Source: Bizionia paragorgiae
Lineage (GTDB): Bacteria; Bacteroidota; Bacteroidia; Flavobacteriales; Flavobacteriaceae
Direction: 5' to 3'
NCBI RefSeq assembly: GCF_900107625.1
Contig: NZ_FNQK01000016.1
Span: forward strand, 1-64,000
DNA length: 64,000 bases
A program made the translations under genes and the position numbers. This document shows positions 7,508 through 15,202 of the stretch, one piece after another (the first letter of the stretch is position 1; each line of letters begins with the position of its first letter). Under the pieces are notes generated by a model. It worked only from the letters and a program-made list of their open reading frames with translations, had not been told where the DNA came from and searched no databases.

Positions 7508-7631
7508 CAACGTGTTTGTGTATGATTAGTGGCTTGGTTAAGCACGTAATTTAGCAAATAAAAACCGAATAGAAAATCCGCGAGGATTTTCGTAAGTAGG
7601 CGAGAACCAGCCATTAATTATACACGGTGTT
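7508..7631 (-). repeat. attC-like recombination site S8
   Basis: Clearest site. The left arm GTGTATGATTAGTGGCTTGG pairs with GTGTATAATTAATGGCTGG (reverse complement of right) with single-base bulges, as extrahelical bases do in attC. The apical palindrome is GAAAATCC-GCGA-GGATTTTC. The left box GCACAAC belongs to the GGDEF cassette, the right box GTTGCCC to the first cassette. Confidence 0.82.
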
Positions 7632-7649
7632 GCCCACAGTATTTTATTT

Positions 7650-8528
7650 TCAGAGTTCAATTCCGTGTTTTTTCAAAGTCGTATTGAACCAACCTTTTCG
7701 CTTTTTCCAAATTTCTTCTGTTCTTAATTTACTTATCGCAATTTTTTTAAATTCCTCGTTATTACTTTCCAATAATGTTTCAATATATGAATGCAAATAG
7801 AAAATTTCATTTTCGGTTTGAAATTTAGCTTTCGGAAAGTCAGTAGTCAAATATTTTTTCAATTTCTCGGAGTATTCGGACGGATAATATTTTTTTAAAT
7901 AATCAAATGCGTAAGAGTTGTTTTTCTTAAAAGCCAATTCCTCAATTCGTGGTAAATAACTGTCTTTGTGTTTTCTATTCTCAAAAACTCTGTCATAAAT
8001 TAGCCAATCAACATCTTTTTCTGAATAGATTATTACGCTATCCAATTTTTCCATAGTAAAGTCAGTCGCAACCGCTTTTTGCATTGCTAAATCTTGTTCG
8101 TAATTATTTCCATTAATTTTTCGTGAGGCTTCTAATCTGATTTTATTCCAATATTCGTGATAAATAATTGATGAAATCGGTTCAACATCCATTATGCAAC
8201 CCTCAAAAGTTTCAACCTTTTCATTTTTTTGCAATTCAGTTGATAATAATTCAAGAATGTTTCCTTTCCCTGATTGGATAAGTTCTTTGGAAGCATAAGT
8301 CCGAATTGTTGGATTTTCGTGTTTTGATAATTCGATTAGTTCTTTTTCGGATAGTTTTTTCTTTAATTTTTGAAATCTTGTGTATTGTGGACTTACCATA
8401 CAACCAATTCCAATACAATCAGATTCCACTCTATTTACTTTAATAATTGAATCAATCAGTTGTTCTTTTGTTTGCGAAAAACAAAGACTAATTGTCAAAC
8501 TAAATATTATCGTGAGCAGTTTTTTCAT
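7650..8528 (-). CDS. Secreted cassette protein with HEAT-like segment
   Basis: 292 aa. The N-terminal signal peptide MKKLLTIIFSLTISLCFSQT (likely cleavage after FS) predicts export. The segment ELIELSKHENPTIRTYASKELI (about 61-82) has the pattern of one HEAT-type helical repeat, and the remainder is helical with Tyr/Lys-rich stretches. Cysteines are few (a CIGIGC pair near residue 38, and one at about 112). No enzyme motif. It is the first cassette next to the recombinase (7629-8540, ends GTTGCCCACA/TGTGGGCAAC), so by the integron model it is the most recent arrival. Function unknown. Confidence 0.75.
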   Translation of the reverse strand: MKKLLTIIFSLTISLCFSQTKEQLIDSIIKVNRVESDCIGIGCMVSPQYTRFQKLKKKLSEKELIELSKHENPTIRTYASKELIQSGKGNILELLSTELQKNEKVETFEGCIMDVEPISSIIYHEYWNKIRLEASRKINGNNYEQDLAMQKAVATDFTMEKLDSVIIYSEKDVDWLIYDRVFENRKHKDSYLPRIEELAFKKNNSYAFDYLKKYYPSEYSEKLKKYLTTDFPKAKFQTENEIFYLHSYIETLLESNNEEFKKIAISKLRTEEIWKKRKGWFNTTLKKHGIEL

Positions 8529-8533
8529 ATTGT

Positions 8534-8582
8534 GGGCAACTGGTTATATGGCATCTAATATACACTTTTTTGGGTATTAGTA
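8534..8582 (-). other. attI-equivalent insertion site
   Basis: The first cassette ends here with box GGGCAAC (8534-8540). Beyond it there is no 125-bp repeat, only about 42 bp of unrelated sequence up to the stop codon of the recombinase. This is where an integron model places the primary insertion site. It lies at the 3' end of the recombinase gene, unlike class 1-type integrons where attI is at the 5' side. Location inferred from the array boundary. Confidence 0.6.
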
Positions 8583-9758
8583 TCAGGATAATAGGAAATT
8601 TTGTTCCGCTTTATCCGTCGTGCGTAAATGAGTTATGGCAAGATCCAATGGGCTCTTTATCTCCAGCAGGTCCTTTCTAGCTACATGTGTGTATATCATC
8701 GTTGTTTCCGGTTTAGCATGGCCTAAAAGCTCCTGAATATGCCGTAGTCCAACCCCGTTTTCTATTAAATGAGTTGCGTAACTGTGGCGTAAAGTGTGGG
8801 GCGTTACATGGCGTTTAATATGTGCCGCTTTACACGATTTAGTTAAAAATTTACGCACGCTACTCGCCGAGTACATACCGCCCTTGCTGCCCTCTACAAA
8901 ATACACCTCAGGCCTGTACGTTATTAAATAATTGTGAAGTAAAGGCAGAAAACTGTCCGCTAAAGTAACATAACGATCCTTTCGGCCCTTAGCAGTCCTA
9001 ATAAATACCTGTTTTCTCTGTATATTAATATGCTCTAATTTAAGCTGTATCAATTCACTAATGCGTAAACCACACGAGTAAATTAAAGCCAATACAGCAC
9101 GATGTTTTAGGTTTTTAGTGTAGCTAATAATCAGTAGCATCTCCTCTTGAGATAATACCGTGGGTAGTATGCGCGACTTCCGTGGTCGCGTTAATTCTAA
9201 ATCGCTAATCTCAGTGTTAGGGTAAAAACGACTAAACTGTTTTATCGCACTAATAAACTGCCGTTGTGTGCTTACCGAGTACTTACGCTTAATAAAAACC
9301 GATTCTATAAACAACTCCACATCGCGAACCGTTAAAGTGGTTAAGTCACGGCCGCTTTGGAACTCAATAAAGTCGGCAACAAAATAAAGGTAAGTGTCAA
9401 TAGTACTTTTACTATAGCGCTTGCCAACTAAGTACTTGTAAAAACCATTAAGTAATTGGCGTTGTTCTGGGCCCAATGTACGATTGCGTTTTACCGGAAA
9501 TGCCGCAGGTTTCTCTGCTGCCGCATCAAAGAGTTGGCTAGTATCTAATTGGGCAATGCCATTAAAAGCCTCGTGAATCACAGTTTCGTTCGTCGGACTG
9601 TATTTTAGATACCAAGCCCGTAACGTTTTACTCCATTTTGCACCTTCAATGCCGCGTAAAATGGTTATTAAATCCGTGTTATAAGGAAACCGTAAAACAA
9701 GTTGGCGCACCTTCTTGTGTTCAATTATAAAAAGTGAAATTACAGGAAGTTGCGCCAT
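8583..9758 (-). CDS. Tyrosine recombinase (candidate cassette integrase)
   Basis: 391 aa. Domains: an N-terminal extra region (1-80, including KWSKTLRAWYLKYSP), a SAM-like core-binding domain (about 95-185) and a catalytic domain (about 198-375). Catalytic residues are visible: R232 (CGLRISEL), K257 (AKGRKDR), H321 and R324 (HTLRH), H347 (LLGH) and Y356 (MIYTHV). The C-terminus Y-THV...KSPLD resembles the end of integron integrases, but the roughly 35-residue insertion that IntI proteins carry before the HTLRH box is absent; that interval is XerC/D-like in length. Its stop abuts the cassette array. It is co-directional with polA (46-bp gap) and no strong TTG-N19-TAnnTTTG promoter is evident in the gap, so co-transcription is possible. 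Role in cassette movement is inferred from position. Confidence 0.9.
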   Translation of the reverse strand: MAQLPVISLFIIEHKKVRQLVLRFPYNTDLITILRGIEGAKWSKTLRAWYLKYSPTNETVIHEAFNGIAQLDTSQLFDAAAEKPAAFPVKRNRTLGPEQRQLLNGFYKYLVGKRYSKSTIDTYLYFVADFIEFQSGRDLTTLTVRDVELFIESVFIKRKYSVSTQRQFISAIKQFSRFYPNTEISDLELTRPRKSRILPTVLSQEEMLLIISYTKNLKHRAVLALIYSCGLRISELIQLKLEHINIQRKQVFIRTAKGRKDRYVTLADSFLPLLHNYLITYRPEVYFVEGSKGGMYSASSVRKFLTKSCKAAHIKRHVTPHTLRHSYATHLIENGVGLRHIQELLGHAKPETTMIYTHVARKDLLEIKSPLDLAITHLRTTDKAEQNFLLS

Positions 9759-9804
9759 AGTGAAAAGATTAATTACTAAAGCTAAGTAAAAAACAGATTA
9801 AAAC

Positions 9805-12636
9805 CTAATGCGCTTCTAACCAGTTTATTCCAGTGTCCATTTCAACATCTAACGGAACATCTAAAGTAAATGCCCCTTCCATTTCTTTTTTAATAAGCAC
9901 TTTTAAAGCGTCCAATTCCGGTTTGTAAATATCAAAAACCAATTCATCATGCACCTGTAAAAGCATTTTCGATTTGTAATTACCAGCCTCCAAAGCCTTG
10001 TAAATAGCAATCATTGCAATCTTAATAATATCGGCAGCACTTCCTTGAATAGGCGCATTTACAGCATTCCTTTCCGCAGCACCACGAACCACACCATTCC
10101 TAGAATTAATATCTTTTAAATAACGACGACGCCCTAAAACCGTTTGCACATACCCATGGTCGCGAGCAAAATCTATTTGCCTGCTCATATACGCTTTTAA
10201 TTTCGGGTAGGTTTCGTAATACGTGTCTATTAAGCCCTTAGCCTCCCCACGCGATAAATTGGTCTGATTACTCAATCCGAAAGCCGAAACCCCGTAAATA
10301 ATACCAAAATTAACCGTTTTAGCCTGGCTTCGCTGCTCGCGAGTAACAGCCTCTAATGGCACATTAAAAACTTTCGATGCCGTACTAGCATGTATATCTT
10401 CACCGTTTTTAAATGCCGATATCATCGTTTCCTCCTGGCTTAATGCCGCAATAATCCGAAGCTCAATTTGCGAGTAATCGGCAGCTAGTAAAATATAATC
10501 GTCATTTCTTGGTATAAACGCTTTACGTACCTGGCGTCCGCGCTCCGTTCTAATAGGAATGTTCTGTAAATTCGGGTTGTTACTACTTAAACGCCCCGTG
10601 GCAGCAACCGTTTGCATATAATCGGTGTGCACACGGCCCGTAGAAGGTTCTATCTGGGTAGGTAACGCATCAATATACGTGCTCTTAAGTTTCGATAAAC
10701 CACGGTAATCCAATACATGTTGTATAATGTCGTGGTCTTTGGCTAAATACGATAAAATATCTTCCGAAGTCGCATATTGTCCCGTTTTGGTCTTCTTAGG
10801 CTTGTCAACCAACTTTAGTTTTTCAAATAAAATAATCCCCAATTGCTTTGGCGAGGCAATATTAAAAGTCTCCCCAGCAACCTCGTAAATTTTAGTCTCT
10901 AAAGCTAAAATGTCAGCATCCAAATCTGCCGATAACGATTTTAAAAACCCCTCGTCAAGATTTATACCCTCCAATTCCATAGCAGCCAATACCCGAACTA
11001 ACGGTATTTCAATGTCTCTAAACAATTCCGCCGTTTTAGCACTGCTTAATTCCGTTTCAAAATGCTGCTTTAGCTGTAGCGTAATATCCGCATCCTCAAC
11101 CGCATATTCCGTTTGCTGCTCTAACGGTACATCGCGCATAGTAAGCTGGTTTTTGCCCTTTTTACCTAAAAGCTCGGTAATGGCAATAGGCGTATAGTTT
11201 AAATATGTTTCTGCCAAAACATCCATATTATGGCGCATATCAGGGTTTATTAAATAGTGCGCTAGCATCGTATCAAATAAATGACCAGCAACCTTTATCC
11301 CGTATTTGTCAAGAACCTTAATATCGTATTTTAAATTCTGCCCCACTTTTTCAATGTGCTCAGCCTCAAAAAACGGACGGAGTAATTCTACAACCGCCTG
11401 TGCCTCGTCCTGGTCCTCAGGGATAGGTAAGTAAAACCCTTTGTTTACCTCCCAAGAGAAAGCAATACCCACCAAAGTGGCAGTTAAGGGGTTTAATCCC
11501 GTAGTTTCCGTGTCAAAACACACGCAGGTTTGCGCCATTAACTGTTTTAAAAATAACGTCGTCGCCATCCCCGGGGCTACACTCTGGTAAAAATGCGCGG
11601 TCGTCGCCAACGTGTTGCGCGTATACGTGGTGGATGGCGCTTGCGCGGAATTGTCCGCGGTAGCAAACAAATTAAATTGTCCTGCACCAGCTTCCTCGCT
11701 AGTAGTGGTTGCTTTTTTTGTTTCCGGTGCCGCTGCTCCGCTTTCCGAAGTGTCAACACTAAACGTCTTAACAAAATTGTCTATAAGGCGTCTAAATTCT
11801 AAATCCTGAAAAATCTCGGTGACCTTAGGAATATCAGGTTCCGATAATTCGAAATCTTTAGCATTAAAAGTAACCGGAACATCCAACATAATCGTCGCGA
11901 GCTGTTTCGATAATAACCCCAACTCTTTATTGGCTTCAATTTTCTCCTTCATCTTGCCCTTCAACTCATGCGTGTTAGCCAATAGGTTTTCCATACTACC
12001 ATACTTGGCAAGAAATTTCTTGGCCGTTTTTTCACCTACACCCGGTAACCCCGGAATGTTGTCCGATGCATCGCCCATCATCCCCAAATAATCAATCACC
12101 TGTAACGGATCCTCAACTTCAAATTTCTTTTGAACCTCAGGGATACCCCAAGTTTCATAACCGCCACCAAAAACAGGACGGTACATAAATATATTTTCAC
12201 TTACCAGCTGGGCAAAATCCTTATCCGGAGTCACCATAAACGTGGTGTAACCTTCCTTTTCCGCTTGCTTAGAGAGCGTGCCTATAACATCGTCGGCCTC
12301 ATAACCTTCCTTTACCATAATAGGAATATGCATCGCTTTTAATATCTCCTGAATATAAGGTACTGCAACTTTTATCGCCTCTGGAGTAGCATCACGATTG
12401 GCCTTGTAAGCTTCAAATAACTCCACCCGGTCCGCACTACCGCCCTTGTCAAAACAGACCGCCAAATGATCCGGTCGCTCGCGCTTGATTACATCTAATA
12501 GCGAATTCATAAAGCCCATAATGGCCGAGGTGTCTACACCTTTAGAATTTATTCGTGGGTTTTTTATAAAAGCATAATAACCCCTGAAAATTAAAGCATA
12601 AGCATCAACTAAGAAAACGCGTTTTTGATCTGACAT
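9805..12636 (-). CDS. polA: DNA polymerase I
   Basis: About 943 aa, full length. Start set at MSDQKRVFLVD (12636), because the preceding eight codons precede the conserved first strand of the 5' nuclease domain. Domains: 5'-3' exonuclease (1-290, with AYALIFRGYYAF and GDASDNIPGLPGVGEKTA), 3'-5' proofreading exonuclease with intact acidic residues (CFDTETTGLNP), and polymerase with motif A (DYSQIELRIIAAL), motif B (RSQAKTVNFGIIYG) and motif C (LLQVHDELVFD). It fills gaps in repair and removes RNA primers. The linker around residues 295-345 is Ala/Thr-rich and poorly conserved. Core gene marking the right border of the cassette region. Confidence 0.98.
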   Translation of the reverse strand: MSDQKRVFLVDAYALIFRGYYAFIKNPRINSKGVDTSAIMGFMNSLLDVIKRERPDHLAVCFDKGGSADRVELFEAYKANRDATPEAIKVAVPYIQEILKAMHIPIMVKEGYEADDVIGTLSKQAEKEGYTTFMVTPDKDFAQLVSENIFMYRPVFGGGYETWGIPEVQKKFEVEDPLQVIDYLGMMGDASDNIPGLPGVGEKTAKKFLAKYGSMENLLANTHELKGKMKEKIEANKELGLLSKQLATIMLDVPVTFNAKDFELSEPDIPKVTEIFQDLEFRRLIDNFVKTFSVDTSESGAAAPETKKATTTSEEAGAGQFNLFATADNSAQAPSTTYTRNTLATTAHFYQSVAPGMATTLFLKQLMAQTCVCFDTETTGLNPLTATLVGIAFSWEVNKGFYLPIPEDQDEAQAVVELLRPFFEAEHIEKVGQNLKYDIKVLDKYGIKVAGHLFDTMLAHYLINPDMRHNMDVLAETYLNYTPIAITELLGKKGKNQLTMRDVPLEQQTEYAVEDADITLQLKQHFETELSSAKTAELFRDIEIPLVRVLAAMELEGINLDEGFLKSLSADLDADILALETKIYEVAGETFNIASPKQLGIILFEKLKLVDKPKKTKTGQYATSEDILSYLAKDHDIIQHVLDYRGLSKLKSTYIDALPTQIEPSTGRVHTDYMQTVAATGRLSSNNPNLQNIPIRTERGRQVRKAFIPRNDDYILLAADYSQIELRIIAALSQEETMISAFKNGEDIHASTASKVFNVPLEAVTREQRSQAKTVNFGIIYGVSAFGLSNQTNLSRGEAKGLIDTYYETYPKLKAYMSRQIDFARDHGYVQTVLGRRRYLKDINSRNGVVRGAAERNAVNAPIQGSAADIIKIAMIAIYKALEAGNYKSKMLLQVHDELVFDIYKPELDALKVLIKKEMEGAFTLDVPLDVEMDTGINWLEAH

Positions 12637-12863
12637 AATAAAGTGTTTATAGAGTTTCAAAACTACAAAAAGTAAGCGTTTAAATACACTTTATTAATTG
12701 CCAATTTTAAAAAGGCTACCACAGCCTTAAACCATCATCAAAATTATAAAAAGAACACCCAAAAAGTAATCGTATTACAATACATGATAAAACTTAACAG
12801 TTTCATAAGATAAATATGAACCTAAAACCCGTAATTTTAACCTGTAAAACGCAATCACTTACC

Positions 12864-14105
12864 ATGTTACAATGGCTTATCTTTATTCTCGTATACCTCG
12901 TTATCGATTATTACGCCTTTCAATCCGTAAAAACGATAACTAAAAAACGCGTGGTTTATGCCCTATATTGGGTACTCAGCGGTCTTGTAATTGGAAATTT
13001 GTTCTACCAAATGGTATTAAATGCCGATGCTGCTGTGCGCGTACTAACGCCTATAAAAAGCTATGCTTTTGGGTTTGTACTTAGCGTGTTTGTGCCTAAG
13101 CTTATTCTTATTTTCTTTTTAATTGGCGAAGATGCTATACGCTTGCTGCGTGCACTATACCGTAAAATAGTTGGGGCTAAAACGCAACAGTCTGGTTTTA
13201 TAGCATCGCGAAGAAAATTTATTAGCCGCTTGGCACTAGGTATAGCAGCCTTGCCATTTGGAGCCCTCTTATACGGTATGTATAAAGGAAAATACAACTT
13301 TAAAGTGCTAACCTATACCTTAACGTTTAACGATCTTCCAAAGGCTTTCGATGGTTATAAAATTACACAAATTAGCGATGTGCATGCCGGTAGTTTCGAC
13401 GACCCAGAAAAAATAGACTACGCCATTAATCTTATTAATAAACAAAAAAGTGATGCTATTTTATTTACCGGAGATATGGTGAATAACTTCGCTAACGAAA
13501 TGCAACCTTGGGCACCCACCTTTGGGAAACTCCAAGCCAAAGACGGTATATTCTCCGTTTTAGGAAATCACGATTATGGGGATTATGTCGACTGGTCGTC
13601 TCAAGCTAAAAAAGAAGAAAACCTAAAAGAACTTATCACCCTACAAAAAAACATGGGCTTCGATGTCCTCCTTAACGAAAGTCGGTTTATAGAACGCCAA
13701 GGCGAACGTATCGCTATTGTAGGTGTCGAAAACTGGGGCGAAGGTGGGTTTAAAAAAGCAGGAGACCTTAAAAAGGCGAGCGCTGCCCTAAACCCTAATG
13801 ATTTTAAAATCCTATTAAGTCACGACCCCTCGCACTGGGAAGCTAAAGTGGTAGACGATCATTACCACTACCATTTAACGCTTAGCGGCCATACCCATGG
13901 TATGCAGTTTGGTATCGAAATACCAGGCTGGTTTAAATGGAGCCCTGCAAGCTTTAGGTACAACCAATGGGCAGGAATCTATAGAAAAAAAGAACAGTAT
14001 ATTAATGTAAATCGCGGTTTTGGATACCTAGCCTATCCAGGGCGCTTTGGGATATGGCCGGAAATTACCGTTATCGAACTTAAAAAAGGTGGGGTAGTGG
14101 CCTAA
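12864..14105 (+). CDS. Membrane-attached metallophosphoesterase (YkuE-like)
   Basis: About 413 aa from the ATG at 12864 (MLQWLIFILVYLV). An upstream in-frame ATG at 12816 would add 16 polar residues before the first membrane helix and is less likely. Three N-terminal membrane helices are followed by SRRKFISRLALGIAALPFGALL, a twin-arginine-like anchor, then the phosphoesterase domain outside. Metal-binding motifs are in order: QISDVHAGSF, FTGDMVNN, LGNHDYGDY, LSHDPSHW and SGHTHGMQFG. Members of this family hydrolyse phosphoester or pyrophosphate bonds of lipid-linked substrates; the substrate here is unknown. Transcribed away from polA. Confidence 0.9.
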   Translation: MLQWLIFILVYLVIDYYAFQSVKTITKKRVVYALYWVLSGLVIGNLFYQMVLNADAAVRVLTPIKSYAFGFVLSVFVPKLILIFFLIGEDAIRLLRALYRKIVGAKTQQSGFIASRRKFISRLALGIAALPFGALLYGMYKGKYNFKVLTYTLTFNDLPKAFDGYKITQISDVHAGSFDDPEKIDYAINLINKQKSDAILFTGDMVNNFANEMQPWAPTFGKLQAKDGIFSVLGNHDYGDYVDWSSQAKKEENLKELITLQKNMGFDVLLNESRFIERQGERIAIVGVENWGEGGFKKAGDLKKASAALNPNDFKILLSHDPSHWEAKVVDDHYHYHLTLSGHTHGMQFGIEIPGWFKWSPASFRYNQWAGIYRKKEQYINVNRGFGYLAYPGRFGIWPEITVIELKKGGVVA

Positions 14106-14240
14106 AACTCCGCTTGCGGTAGTCATTAAAAAAATGCGTATTTTTATAAATAGTACAACAAATAACCACAATTAAAAGAGAATTATGTACCTTATTACCT
14201 CATGCGATGGTAATGTATAGTTTAACCAACACGATTATAA

Positions 14241-14537
14241 ATGTCAAAATTTGGAGAATTAATAGATGTCGATATACCAGTGCTGTTAGATTTTTTTACA
14301 GAATGGAACGAGCAGTCCGTAGCCATGCATCCCGTGTTAAGAGATGTGGCAGCAGCCATGGGAGATAAAGCAAAAGTGATTAAAATTGATGTCGATAAAA
14401 ATAAAGCACTCTCAGAAGCCTTACGCGTAAAAGGCTTGCCAACACTTATTATTTATAAAGGCGGAGAGATGAAATGGCGACACAATGGCGAACAAGATGC
14501 CAATACCCTAATCGGGATTATTCAACAGTTTGTTTAA
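14241..14537 (+). CDS. Thioredoxin-fold protein lacking redox cysteines
   Basis: 98 aa. The fold is recognisable from FFTEW (18-22), KIDVDKN (48-54) and the cis-proline loop GLPTLIIYKGG (65-75). Where thioredoxins have WCGPC this protein has WNEQSV, and there is no cysteine anywhere, so it cannot do thiol-disulfide exchange. It may act as a structural or chaperone-like protein. The ATG at 14241 gives the usual thioredoxin length. Upstream lies about 135 bp of AT-rich spacer; it converges with the polysaccharide deacetylase gene 8 bp away. Confidence 0.88.
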   Translation: MSKFGELIDVDIPVLLDFFTEWNEQSVAMHPVLRDVAAAMGDKAKVIKIDVDKNKALSEALRVKGLPTLIIYKGGEMKWRHNGEQDANTLIGIIQQFV

Positions 14538-14545
14538 AAGTCTAA

Positions 14546-15193
14546 CTAAAACGATAAAGCTTTAAAGGTGTAACCGCGTTCCGAAAAATGCTTGAGTACC
14601 TCCGGTAATGCATGCATCATGTTTTTGGACGCCTTAACACTATCGTGAAACACGATGATGTTACCATCCTTAGTGTGCTTTATAGCGTTGTCTAAACAAC
14701 GCGCCTGGGTTAAGTAATCTTCCCAATCAAAAGTAATTACACTCCACATTATAATTTTATAACCCATCTGTAGTAATGCGCGGCCTTGACTCGGCTTTAT
14801 TTGGCCGTAAGGGGGTCTAAATAATTTGGTTGTAACCGGGGAGGGCGCATGCCTGTCTATAGCGTCCTGAGCTTTTAAGGTGTTTTCTATATACAAGGGC
14901 GTAGCCGTATTCCAACCCCGTAAATGATTTTGCGTGTGGTTGCCAATCGCATGGCCGCGAGCGATAACATCTCGAAAAAGTGACGGGTGCCTATTAATAT
15001 TGTCGCCAATACAAAAAAAAGTGGCCTTAGCATTATAAGTCTCCAAAACATCCAATACCCAAGGGGTGATCTCCGGGGTCGGTCCGTCGTCAAAAGTCAA
15101 GTAAATAACCTTGCTAGAAGACGAAAAATCCCAAACATAGTTTGGGAAAATTCGTTTTATAATGGACGGTATTTTTACAGGAACAAGTTTCAC
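14546..15193 (-). CDS. Polysaccharide deacetylase family protein (NodB domain)
   Basis: 215 aa, a single NodB domain. Motifs in order: TFDDGP (33-38; catalytic base and metal Asp), HTQNH (86-90; metal His pair), RPPYG (126-130), a tryptophan-containing SVITFDW near 150, and IIVFHDS near 185. The set is complete, so an active metal-dependent de-N-acetylase for a cell-wall or surface glycan is likely. No cleavable signal is obvious; the N-terminus is short and basic (KIPSIIKRIFPNYVW). The downstream neighbour on the same strand starts 10 bp upstream of it, so it is probably co-transcribed with the DUF2723 gene. Confidence 0.92.
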   Translation of the reverse strand: MKLVPVKIPSIIKRIFPNYVWDFSSSSKVIYLTFDDGPTPEITPWVLDVLETYNAKATFFCIGDNINRHPSLFRDVIARGHAIGNHTQNHLRGWNTATPLYIENTLKAQDAIDRHAPSPVTTKLFRPPYGQIKPSQGRALLQMGYKIIMWSVITFDWEDYLTQARCLDNAIKHTKDGNIIVFHDSVKASKNMMHALPEVLKHFSERGYTFKALSF

Positions 15194-15202
15194 AAGTAAC
15201 GC

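Larger units (their letters stand above)
1..9758 (-). mobile_element. Integron-like cassette array with tyrosine recombinase
   Basis: Eight gene units in one orientation are bounded by eight related inverted-repeat sites, with a tyrosine recombinase at the polA-proximal end. Units in plus coordinates are 188-2773, 2894-3258, 3377-4049, 4230-4980, 5099-5837, 5957-6411, 6528-7511 and 7629-8540. In each, the left GTT-box is the reverse complement of the right AAC-box over 9-10 bases, and the box differs from unit to unit (for example GTTGCCCACA/TGTGGGCAAC, GTTACCTGCA/TGCAGGTAAC, GTTAGCCAC/GTGGCTAAC). Established knowledge: in integrons the first bases of a cassette pair with the R'' box of that cassette's own attC because the cassette was once a circle. 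The array is visibly AT-richer than recombinase and polA. It continues past the left edge. The function is inferred from architecture alone. Confidence 0.82.

Noticed and set aside
1-7631. Interpreting the 125-bp repeats as MITEs, REP elements or duplicated promoters
   Set aside because: Such elements would not carry a gene-specific box at one end that is complementary to the far end of the neighbouring gene unit in all eight cases.
8583-9758. Calling the recombinase XerC or XerD
   Set aside because: It has an extra N-terminal domain, a SPLD-type C-terminus and sits at the end of a cassette array; a chromosome dimer resolution role is not supported.
9759-9804. A strong promoter or LexA-type box upstream of the recombinase
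   Set aside because: The 46-bp gap has only weak similarity to TAnnTTTG and no inverted repeat resembling an SOS box.
14241-14537. Calling this gene an active thioredoxin (trxA)
   Set aside because: Both active-site cysteines are absent.
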